In this document: piece by piece, positions 54,944-64,000 of the stretch
How the letters are laid out: the number at the start of each line of letters is the position of its first letter
Numbering within the stretch: the first letter of the stretch is position 1
Source of the DNA: Bufo bufo
Lineage: Eukaryota > Chordata > Amphibia > Anura > Bufonidae
Reading direction: 5' to 3'
DNA: 64,000 nucleotides
Assembly: GCF_905171765.1 (NCBI RefSeq)
Contig: NC_053391.1
Coordinates: forward strand, 190,908,559 to 190,972,558
The notes under the pieces: generated by a model
Seen by the model: only the letters and a program-made list of their open reading frames with translations
Databases searched by the model: none
Told to the model about the DNA's origin: nothing
Position numbers and translations under genes: made by a program

Positions 54944-55769
54944 ATGAGCAGACGTCTGAGTGCTGTGCTGGGCCTAATAAGAAGAGGGCATAGAGCAGAC
55001 ACCAGGGTGCTGAGCAAGGTATCAGGTGTTTTTGATTGTTACCACTGCACGACCCCCTGCAAAGGCTGATCAGAAAGTGTTGTACCTCTCCTATTAAGAA
55101 AATAATTTCCATACCTACAGTTTGGCTAACATGCTGGTTTTAGAAAGTTTAGAGTTATGGTCATAGGCGTGCGCACGGGGTGTGCTGGGTGTGCCTGGGC
55201 ACACCCTAATCACACCCCTGTGCTCCGCCTCCTGCACTGCCGCCTGCCGCTTGAGCCCCGGCTGCCAGCCCCGCACAGCTTCAATGACATAGATCTGCTC
55301 GACTGACGACTCAATACTATATAAGACTGCTCACTGCTCCTGTGCTCCGGCTCCCGGCGGTCGGCCGCGTAATGTCACTCACTCTGACGTCACGCGCCTG
55401 CTCCGCCTGCTTCATTAATAAAGTGGGAGGAGCAGGTGCGTGCGGCGTGACAGGGTGAGTGACGTCACGTTACGCTGCCCCCGGCCGGCCGGCTAGTTTG
55501 AATGTTTGAAGAGCCTGCCTGCCCGCCCAGTGCCCTTGCCCAGGCAGCCCAGTGAATGGTGATTGTGCCCTGTGAAAGAGGAAAAACTGTGAATCCTAGC
55601 TGGAGTCCTGTCCCAGTAAGTTAGTAATAGATTAGATAGTAGTACAACTTGGCACAAGTTTAATTACAACATTTTACATAAGGAACGGTGGGGTCTTACA
55701 ATAGTTGCCGGCCTCCACCCCCTGTTGGGGGTCAGTCACTGTCAGGGACACTGTTATGGGGGGCGGGGG

Positions 55770-56920
55770 GGGGGGATCTGTGGATGATCACACATATATA
55801 GCACAAGACTGCTATATATGTGTCATCCACAGATCCCCCCCCTGGCCCCCATAACATTGTCATCCACAGATCCCCCCCCTGGCCCCCATAACATTGTCAT
55901 CCACAGATCCCCCCCCCCCCCGCATCTGTGTCATATTCCACACAGATGCCCCCATAACAGTGCCATCCACAGATATCCCCTTAATAGACTATTAAGGGGA
56001 TATCTGTGGATGACACACTGTTATGGGGGCATCTGTGGAATATGACACTGTTATGGCGGGGGGATCTGTGGATGATAATGTTATGGGGCATCTGTGTGGA
56101 ATATGTCACCTTTTATGGGGGATCTGTGGATGACACTGTTATGGGGGGGATCTGTGGATGACACACTGTTAATAACAGTGTGTCATCCACAGATGCCCCC
56201 ATAACAGTGTCATCCACAGATACCTCATAACAGTGTATCATCCACAGATGCCCCCATAACAGTGTATCATCCACAGATGCCCCCATAACAGTGTGTCATC
56301 CACAGATGCCCCCATAACAGTGTGTCATCCACAGATGCCCCCATAACAGTGTGTCATCCACAGATGCCCCCATAACAGTGTGTCATCCACAGATGCCCCC
56401 ATAACAGTGTGTCATCCACAGATGCCCCCATAACAGTGTGTCATCCACAGATGCCCCCATAACAGTGTGTCATCCACAGATGCCCCCATAACAGTGTGTC
56501 ATCCACAGATGCCCCCATAACAGTGTGTCATCCACAGATGCCCCCATAACAGTGTGTCATCCACAGATGCCCCCATAACAGTGTGTCATCCACAGATGCC
56601 CCCATAACAGTGTGTCATCCACAGATGCCCCCATAACAGTGTGTCATCCACAGATGCCCCCATAACAGTGTGTCATCCACAGATGCCCCCATAACAGTGT
56701 GTCATCCACAGATGCCCATAACAGTGTGTCATCCACAGATGCCCATAACAGTGTGTCATCCACAGATGCCCATAACAGTGTGTCATCCAGAGGTCCCCCA
56801 TAACAGTGTGTCATCCACAGATGCCCATAACAGTGTGTCATCCAGAGGTCCCCCATAACAGTGTGTCATCCACAGGTCCCCCATAACAGTGTGTCATCCA
56901 CAGATCCCCCATAACAGTAC
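55770..56920. repeat. Minisatellite of 27-29-bp units
   Basis: The unit CATAACAGTGTGTCATCCAC + AGATGCCCC repeats about 25 times from 56195, becoming shorter and variant toward 56900. From 55770 to 56190 units occur in both orientations. The unit is related to the C-rich array at 42205-43960 through CAGTG(C/T)CATCCACAGAT. Confidence 0.92.
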
Positions 56921-57269
56921 GCCTGCGCACTGAGGAGAAACAGAAAGGAGGGCAAAGAATCCGTGGAAGCAAGCAGAGGACGGCACAGCAGACGACTGAA
57001 TAGCTTCTTTTGTAAGTAAATTGTTTTATTATAAATGTAATTCAGTTAAAAAAAAATTTTTTTGTTATGTATGATGCTTTTTGATTATGAATAAATTTAA
57101 ATGTAGTGGTGCTGTAATGTGGACCCCAGGCCTCTCTCATGTCCTGCAGGCTGGCACTGTGGAAGGATACAGTTGGTCAGGCAGCAGAAAGGCTCTGGAA
57201 CTTTCCCCTTCACAGCCACTGCTATCTCTCTCTCGTACAGTGCAGACTCTGCAGGAGGCTTTCTGTTTG

Positions 57270-57523
57270 CTCTCCGTCCTCATAGAAGTCTATAGGAATC
57301 AAAACGGATCAATCTGGTTCCCGTTATGCAAGACGGAAAAGAAAGTCCTGTCGACAGGACCCAGACGGATCGGTTCTGCTTTCTCATAAACTTCTATTAG
57401 AACAGAGCAAAAAGGAATGCCTCTTAAAGGTTTCCGTTTTGCATTCCATCTGGCCATTCCGTTATATTCCGTTTAAAACAGAATATAACGGAATGGCATA
57501 ACACAGATGTGAACCCACCCTTA
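57270..57523. mobile_element. Partial MITE, same family as 18351-18777
   Basis: It shares CATAGAAGTCTATAGG-type and CGTTATGCAAGACGG blocks and the terminus GTGAACCCACCC (ending near 57522, followed by TTA) with the complete copy at 18351-18777. Its other end is missing. Confidence 0.65.
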
Positions 57524-57623
57524 GGACAAGATTGTTTCTGAATACTCAAACGTACCGAGGAAGAAAGGAAAACTCTTGAAAGCTTGTAAGTATTAGGTTA
57601 GTACAATAAAAATTTACACACTG

Positions 57624-57959
57624 GGGTCCATTTACACGTCCGTAATTTGGGTCCGCATTCGTTCCACAATTTGCAGACCCATTCACTTTCAATGGGGCTG
57701 GAACAGATGCAAATCCACATTTCCTGGATCCGCATCCGCATTTTCGGGATCCGTTTTTTCGGGATCCGCAATTTCGTTCCTCGAAAAAATAGAACATGTC
57801 CTATTCTTGTCCGCAATTGCGGGCCAGAAAAGGCATTTTCTATTATAGTGTCTGTTATGTGCGGATCCGCAAATTGCGGATCGCACATTGCAGGTGTCCG
57901 TGTTTTGCGGATCTGCAATTTGCGGATCCGCAAAACACTTACGGACGTGTGAATGGACC
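57624..57959. mobile_element. Foldback MITE
   Basis: The ends GGGTCCATTTACACGTCCG and CGGACGTGTGAATGGACCC are near complements. The interior is built from GGATCCGCA/TGCGGATCC-type blocks in both orientations. No clear target duplication was found. Confidence 0.75.
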
Positions 57960-58078
57960 CTTATGGAGGATCTGTGGATATAATACATACAAACACATGC
58001 ACGCGCGCGCGGCGTGTGTGTTTGTGCTTTAGGATGCACACCCTAATGCAATAGGCTGCGCACGCCTATGGTTATTGT

Positions 58079-58588
58079 CACTGTTGTCCTGAGCGAGTTT
58101 TTCCTTACATACAAGTTGCCTGTAGTACAGGCTGACCTAACTGGTCATTACTTTTGGAGCATAGGAAAAAACACAGCAGCTTGCACTATTTTGGTCCATT
58201 TTGTGGACAGAAGGTTCCCATTCAAATCAATGGGTCCATGAAAACCATGGACAGCACATGGATGGCACCCATGTGTGGTTGATTTTTCATTGATCCATTG
58301 CACAGAAAATTGATAGAAAGTTTTGTAAAAAGTAAGGTTGGCATTTTGTGGAAAATAAGACATGCTGAACTGAGACGTTTGTGGATGCAAAAAGGACTCA
58401 AACGAAAGAATAAGCTTTATAGTGACTATTGATGTTTAGACTTAGCAACGGCATCCTACTACCAGCATTCTAACTATCTCTGACCAGCCACACGTCCAGT
58501 GGAACCAATAGAGGCCCTATGTAAAGAAGAAAAGACACAGCTTACTAGGAATCCGTGGCTCAAATGGCGATAAAATCTCTACATTTTC
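58079..58588. other. Unannotated sequence
   Basis: I see no coding motif. ATGGACAGCACATGGATGGC-like blocks suggest an old MITE, without readable ends. Confidence 0.3.
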
Positions 58589-59187
58589 TGTCAGCACAGT
58601 AGGCAGGAACAGACAGTGAGCCATAACTGGAACCGAGCCCGCTTTCCCTGCCTACTTGCAGTGTAAGCCCTATGCGGAAAGTCCGCAACTGGTCGATGTC
58701 CCCTACTCTGCTAGGTGCAGGACTAACATACACACATAGAAGAAACTACACAAAGACAAAGTCGTACAGAAATGGTTCGGAACCAGGCGGACAATACAGT
58801 ACCAAATCAGACAAAAAAGGGTAGTCAGAATAGCCAAGCCGAAGTCAGAACCATAAGGGAAATTCTGTACCAAATCATGAGAGTGGTCAAAGTTAAATCC
58901 AAGGTAAATCCAATAAGCAATCCAAATGCACACAGAACTGAGAGCACATCTAGGGAGTGAAAACCTATCACTGGTAATGGTATTTGGCCAGGAAGGGGTT
59001 TAAATAGAGCATCGAGTCCCAGGATCAGGACCTGATAGGTTATGACCCAGTGCTCCATTAGTCAGAAACACTAGCACTTAGGAATAGAGCAACTGAGCAA
59101 TCAGCCTGCTGCTAGTCCCCTCAAGCACACGTTTGCTGTGGGGAGAAACAGAGCATTGCACCCTATTGCTAAGGATGCTGTAACGTC
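58589..59187. mobile_element. Possible diverged LTR related to 17215-17664
   Basis: The stretch starts TGTCAGCACAGTAGG and contains AAGTCCGCAACT followed by GTCCCC and GTGCAGG, as in 17290-17340. It lacks a clear end and target duplication. The relation is by eye and tentative. Confidence 0.3.
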
Positions 59188-60604
59188 ACCAAGGGTCGTG
59201 GCTTTGCAAGATGTCTTTCCCGGCCTGTTCGCACTGGAGCTGGAGATCTCGCCGCTGGGGCCCGGACAGGTAAGTTTGCGACATTTTCCTGGAATTCATG
59301 CAAAAGTTATAGATCATGTTTATCAATTGTACATTTTATTTTCTAGATTATAATATAGTCGCTGAAATGTCTTGTGATGTGAAACCTTATGAATTCCAGC
59401 CAACTCCATTCAGGCTTTCATCTACTGCTCTGCTTCTGTCAGTCTTCACTACAATTGTGGTATTATGTTCATGAAGCAGCATGATCATGATGGAGAGTTT
59501 TAATTTAAAATATGCCGTTATAATTGGTATGAAATTAGGAATTTATGCTAACATCACAATGATTGATGGAGTGAACAGTTTAATGAACTTGGATGAAGAG
59601 GTGGCCCCCAAGGTGAGAAGCAATACAACCTCTTCACACAGCTATGTTCTGCTGGAGCCAAATCTTTCTGAATTTTAATAACTTCATGCTTTAGGGGTGG
59701 GTTAACCATTAACATATTAAAGCAGTATCTTTGCCGTTTTTTTTATTATTCTAGTGAGAGATTACTAATTTCTCCAATTCAGGATTATAACTTCATGAGC
59801 TCAAATATTTTACTGATGTCAACAAAATGCCAATGTGTGTAGGAGATAGGTGAGGAAGGTGAAAGGAATATATTTACATTTTATATTTCTAAATGCATAC
59901 CGTGTCATAGAAGGAAATGGTTCTGCCTCTTAATAGCAGCCTATCAATCAAAATAGGATCAACACAGGAATGAGATTAGTCATCGGCGGAAAATGAATCA
60001 ATGTAGCCTGTGAAAGTGATACAAATGTAACAGCTTGATCCCAACATCAAACAAAAAATGAAATGATACATTAACTAGACATGGAAATAACTGCAGAAAT
60101 TTCTAGAAGGAAGCTGTGAACATGCCCATATCTTCTGAGATTGCTCTGTTCCATAAACAATTTATAGAAGCCAGTACTCAAATGAAATACATATTGGATA
60201 TTGCTGGGAAAAGAGGCAAAGGGGGCTATTAAAGTATATTTAGCTTTCATGGGAAGAATATAAAAGACAAGATGGCTACTGATTGTATCAGTTTGGGAAC
60301 AAGAAGTATTTTTATAACATGAATGAACTATGTGCTGTACGAACATATAACGCTGACTTAAAACAACAACCCCGAAAATAAACTGGTAGAATTCTGGGAA
60401 ATAAACTATTTTATGTACTGCCATATACAAAATCCAATCTCACCTAATAAGTAATAGACTTCTATGGAATTGCTTTTACATGTCATTTCATAAGAATCAG
60501 ATGAATGGGGGACTAGCAGATGGGAGCCCTACCATCTTCTTCCTTTCAAAATCAATGTAGTTAGCAGAAATCATCGCTAAGAACACTGGTAAGTATAAGA
60601 AATT
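59188..60604. other. Unannotated sequence
   Basis: I see no gene, repeat ends or RNA. It is the longest stretch in the window without recognisable mobile-element sequence and may be host intergenic DNA. Confidence 0.4.
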
Positions 60605-60815
60605 CCCAACTGGAAGTGAATGGGTTTGAGCTTCAATACCAAAGCATAGTCGATATTCAATGGATGGCGCTGTCCTTTCTAAGCTGCGAGGAGGCCTCCT
60701 CAAAGAGGTGATCAGCGGGGGACCCGGAAGTCGGACCCCTGCCGATCGTATATTGATGACCTATCCTGAAGATAGGTCATCAATATCAGAATATCGAAAA
60801 ACCCCATTAAAGATA
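60605..60815. mobile_element. TTAA-type MITE fragment
   Basis: The sequence includes ATGGATGGCGCTGTCC, GATCAGCGGGGGACCCGG and ATTGATGACCTATCC/GGATAGGTCATCAAT, and ends AAACCCCATTAAAG, the right-end style of a TTAA MITE. A piece of the same family is at about 9705-9740. The left end is missing. Confidence 0.55.
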
Positions 60816-62232
60816 TTAAATTCAGCCAATCAGCGTGCTTCACAGTGGACAGTTATGTAATGTACGTCTACTGTAAGACTGCATCATGCACACGCTGCTG
60901 GTTACTGTAGATGATACTGGTAGTGCAATAAAAAGGTGAGTCCCTGTACACTTACAGTACATTGCAACACAGTACAGTGTGTTTAAAAGCCCCAAGAGTA
61001 GTGCTATGCACCTTTCCTCTTCCCCTCTTCCCCTCTTCCCATTCCAGTTTATACTGTATTTGCTCAAATCCTTCCTTTTTTATTTATTTTGGAATGGCGT
61101 TTTGGGGCTTCAGAACCAACTACCTATTTTCTGTAGAGTTTCAACATACAATGGTCATCTCAGTCCGAACCAATTAATATTGTATTTTGAGGGACCTAAC
61201 AATAACAATGGTTGCCATTTACAAGTTGTTAATAAAAATGATCCAGTGAAGACTTATGACATTTAATTGGTACTTAAGTGTATAGCAATGTCCCCCAAAT
61301 GAGCTGTATGCTTCTGGTCACACATGCTCCGTCACTCACCACTATGGCAGACCTCTGCACTTTAATCCTCACGTCAGGTGAGAAGGTGAACCTCTGCAGT
61401 AGCATGGCAGTATAGTTGAGAAGATAAAAAAAAAAAAAAGGGACTATATTGTCAGCTGCAAGAGAGGAAAGGAGACTGATTGAAAGTGTGCCCCTTCAAG
61501 CACAGATCAGCAGAAGAATCAAGGGGGGCACATGGTTGGGGACACAATCACCTTAAATGTGACACCACTGTCAGGAATCTGAGTGGTATAGCAACTCCAG
61601 CACCATGTTACCAGGAGTAGAAAATGTCTGCTTTGCTCATTATAATATATATGGACTGTATACCACAAAATACAGTCACTAGAGGATGCCGTTGCACAAT
61701 GAATGGGGAAAGCAGAGCAGGGGTATACGCCTGCTATCTTTGATGTCAGTGCTTATGTCAAGAGGAGGAGGGGTCCTGTATATAAGGACTGGAGCAGCCA
61801 TCTTAAGGGAGTATTAAGGGAGTACCCTCACTACTCACTACCCTGTTGGGGTGAGCACTGGCAAGGTCAGTTAAAGGTGCTGTTATGGACGGCTGCTCAA
61901 AGGAGAGAAAAAGTGTCTGCTTTAGTAACAAGGAAGCAGGCACATGAAAGTGTGCCCCTTGCATGAACATGGTGCAGAGGTGGCTTGGGGTACACTATGT
62001 TCAACAGCTCCAAAGTGAAGACACTATATTGGATACCTGCTGGCCGGAAGTTCTAGCATCCCCTGTAGAAGGGAGGCACCCCTTGGAACTACCGCTAGTA
62101 CACATGGACTTTATATACAGTATGAACTGTACATAGTTAAAGTGACTGTGTTTCTCCATGAGAACTGCCAAGCACGTGAGCTCCTTAGTGAGTGAAACCA
62201 ACAAGCATGCTGTACTTTAAAAAGATTATAAA
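60816..62232. other. Unannotated sequence
   Basis: A poly-A run lies near 61428. No coding motif or element ends were recognised. GTGTGCCCCTT(C/G) occurs at about 61486 and 61951, a minor internal repeat. Confidence 0.35.
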
Positions 62233-62254
62233 TACACTGCCTGTCCAAAAAAAA

Positions 62255-62255
<1 letters not shown>

Positions 62256-62301
<46 letters not shown>

Positions 62302-62548
62302 CAAAACCTAGTGGCACTCTACTGTCCGTTTGCCGCTAGAAGTCGGGTTCCCACCCCGTCTTAGTAAAAATATAGAAACTCCAGCAATTGCGTTGAAAAA
62401 AAGGAATTCTTTTAATTGGTATTTGCGGCTGTGTACAATATGACGTTTCGGCCACACATTGGCCTTCATCAGACTTGTGCCGCTTGTTAGAGTGGATGGC
62501 CAGGATGCGGGCGTCAGGATAAAAGTGCATTTGCACTATCTGGAAAGC
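62256..62548 (-). mobile_element. Short retroelement with 17-bp duplication and (AT)n tail
   Basis: GCCTGTCCAAAAAAAAA occurs at 62239-62255 and 62549-62565, and the Tc1 repeat continues after it. Read on the minus strand, the insert is about 250 bp of unique sequence ending in a (TA)n tail (62257-62297). A hammerhead-like motif is in its first half. It has no coding capacity. A long duplication and a simple-repeat tail point to reverse transcription by another element's enzyme. Confidence 0.65.
62425..62483 (-). ncRNA. Hammerhead-ribozyme-like motif
   Basis: On the minus strand CTGATGA (62466-62472) and GAAACGTC (62442-62449) are the two core strands. GGCC/GGCC closes helix II around AATGTGT, with one extra A next to the core. 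Helix I pairs ACAAGT with ATATTGT (one bulge), then GCGGC (62479-62483 complement) with GCCGC (62425-62429 complement). Helix III is minimal (ACGT). Type I hammerheads with very short helix III are known from Penelope-like elements; the extra A may reduce activity. Confidence 0.5.
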
Positions 62549-62705
62549 GCCTGTCCAAAAAAAAAGTCGCCACCTGGATTTAACTAAGCAAATAGTTATG
62601 AGTCTCCTATTGGATAATTACTGCATGGGCGATTATCTTTCAGCTGGCAACAAGTTATTTAACTCCAACTGGTGCAATGAGTTGCTTCTCATTTCTTAAT
62701 TCACT

Positions 62706-63700
62706 ATGTCGAAAGACACATCTCGTGGTCGTGGAAAAGATGTTAGTCTGTTTGAGAAAGGTCAAATCATTGGCATGCATTAAGCAGAGAAAACATCTAA
62801 GGAGATTGCAGAAACTACTAAAATTGGGTTAAGAACTGTCCAAAGCATTATTCGAGAAGGAAATTTGGCAGGAAAAAAAATCCTGAATAATCATGATCGG
62901 CGATCACTTAAACGCTTGGTGAAATCAAATCGAAGAAAAACAACAGTAGAACTCAGGGCTATGTTTAATAGTGAAAGTAGGAGCATTTCCACACGCACAA
63001 TGTGACGGGAACTGTTAAGTGATTGGGACTTAACAGCTGTGTAGCTGTAAGAAAACAAGTAATCAGTGAGGCAAACCAGAAAAAAAGGCTTCCATTTGCT
63101 AGGGAGCATAAAGATTGGACTCTGGAGCAATGGAAGAAGGTCATGTGGTCTGATGAGTCCAGATTTACCCTGTTCGAGTTATGGGCGTATCAGGGTAAGA
63201 AGAGAGGCAGATAAAGTGATGCACCCATCATGCCTAGTGCCTACTGTACAAGCCTGTGGGGGCAATGCTATGATCTGAGGTTGCTGCAGTTGGTCAGGTC
63301 TAGGTTCAGCAACAGTATGTGCTCCAAGAATGAGGTCAGCTGACTACCTGAACATACTGAATGACCAGGTTATTCCATCAATAGATTTTTTCTTCCCTGA
63401 CGGCACGGGCATATTCCAAGATGACAATGCTAGGATTCATCAGGCTCAAATTGTGAAAGAGTGGTTCAGGGAGCATGAGACATCATTTTCACACAAGGAT
63501 TGGCCACCACAGAGTCCAGACCTTAACCCCATTGAGAATCTTTGGGATGTGCTAGAGAGAAGGCTTTGTGCAGCAGTCAGACTCTACCATCATCAATGCA
63601 AGATCTTGGTGAAAAATGTATGCAACACTGGATGGAAATAAATCTTGTGACATTGCAGAAGCTTATCGAAACAATGCCACAGCGAATGTGTGCCGTAATC
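62706..63700 (+). pseudogene. Tc1/mariner transposase pseudogene
   Basis: From the ATG at 62706 the sequence gives SKDTSRGRGKDVSLFEKGQ, a helix-turn-helix region (IAETTKIGLRTVQSIIREG) and then the catalytic core. The first Asp is in MWSDESRFTLFE (near 63150), the second in FQDDNARIH (near 63420) and the Glu in [14 protein letters not shown] (near 63530). Counting from the Asp of Asp-Asn, 36 residues separate it from the Glu, unlike the 34 of the other Tc1 copies here. In-frame stops (the TAA near 62781; TGA near 63001) and frame changes disable it. Confidence 0.85.
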
Positions 63701-63775
63701 AAAGCTAAAGGCTTATTTTTGGTGGTGATTTTTTTTGGGACAGGTAGTGTATGTGTTACAATGTAACTTGTTTAA

Positions 63776-64000
63776 CCCCTTAAGGACTCAGCCCTATTTC
63801 ACCTCAAGGACTTGGCCATTTTTTGCAAATCTGACCAGTGTCACCTTAAGTGCTGATAACTTTAAAACGCTTTGACTTATCCAGGCCATTCTGGGATAGT
63901 TTTTCGTCACATATTGTACTTCATGACACTGGTAAAATGAAGTAAAAAAAATTCATTTTTATTTATAAAAAAATACCAAATTTACAAAAAATTTGTAAAA
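63776..64000. mobile_element. TTAA-type element, partial (runs off right edge)
   Basis: TTAA (63772-63775) is followed by CCCCTTAAGGACTCAGCCC, the start of a widespread TTAA element type also seen near 17829. T/A-rich sequence follows to the window edge. Confidence 0.6.

Larger units (their letters stand above)
55162..58070. mobile_element. Non-autonomous hAT-like element with satellite and MITEs
   Basis: The left end CATAGGCGTGCGCAC and the inverted right end CATAGGCGTGCGCAG match, and both are followed inward by sequences with GGGTGTGC. Flanking octamers are GTTATGGT (55154-55161) and GTTATTGT (58071-58078), one mismatch. The interior holds a GC-rich foldback (55370-55480), a satellite (55770-56920) and two MITE fragments. 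No transposase is present. The 8-bp duplication supports hAT; the ends differ from the other hAT families here. Confidence 0.75.
62235..63749 (+). mobile_element. Tc1/mariner element with DD36E-like spacing
   Basis: The left end TA + CACTGCCTGTCC (TA at 62233-62234) matches the inverted right end GGACAGGTAGTG + TA (63750-63751). Inside both, an A/T run and GTCGCCACC/GGTGGTGAT follow. The left repeat is split by the insertion at 62256-62548. The plus-strand transposase is a pseudogene. Confidence 0.85.

Overview
The window looks like intergenic DNA from a large vertebrate genome, most likely a frog or toad. I infer this from the mix of elements: hAT elements with BED-type transposases, several Tc1/mariner families, a chromodomain Gypsy retrotransposon, foldback elements at TTAA and TTA/TAA sites, Penelope-like traces, and a SPIN-like hAT element. 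I found no host gene, rRNA or tRNA. Almost every coding stretch belongs to a mobile element, and most are broken.

Layout. 1-1575 is the end of a hAT element (family B) that runs off the left edge. 1576-12130 holds foldback elements (2113, 2584, 3435, 4221, 7958), a broken Tc1 (6960-9483) with two insertions, a Penelope-like reverse transcriptase scrap with a hammerhead-like motif (10316-10882), and a solo Gypsy LTR (11147-11675). 12131-13680 and 20669-22206 are the arms of a 1.5 kb inverted duplication. Between them lie more foldback elements, an LTR-like unit (17215-17664) and a Tc1 element with a long transposase frame (18886-20409).

21542-45485 is one hAT element (family A) bounded by the 8-bp duplication GTAAGGGG and enlarged to 24 kb by insertions. 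These are a 988-bp insert (21784-22771), a Tc1 (23179-35692), a short LTR retrotransposon (38900-41342) and a SPIN-like hAT (41991-44600). The Tc1 was itself split by a Gypsy element (24569-35453), and the Gypsy reverse transcriptase was split by a 5.6 kb TTAA-flanked element (26846-32432) made largely of two satellite-like arrays. Each junction shows a target-site duplication, so the order of events can be read: hAT-A, then Tc1, then Gypsy, then the TTAA element.

46643-53724 is a nearly complete second hAT-B element (duplication TTAATGAA). Its transposase is interrupted by one visible frameshift, and a 141/133-bp minisatellite lies beside its 3' end. 54211-54943 and 55162-58070 are non-autonomous hAT-like elements; the second shares its C-rich satellite and GC-rich foldback module with the SPIN-like element. 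62235-63749 is a Tc1/mariner element with DD36E-like catalytic spacing. Its left inverted repeat carries a 0.3 kb insertion flanked by a 17-bp duplication, with a hammerhead-like motif on the minus strand. The window ends inside another TTAA-type element.

The most unusual points are the four-deep nest, the two hammerhead-like motifs with matching helix I, the inverted duplication that copied a hAT/host junction, and the satellite module shared by two different hAT families. All boundaries come from reading terminal repeats and target duplications by eye; no alignment or database search was run.
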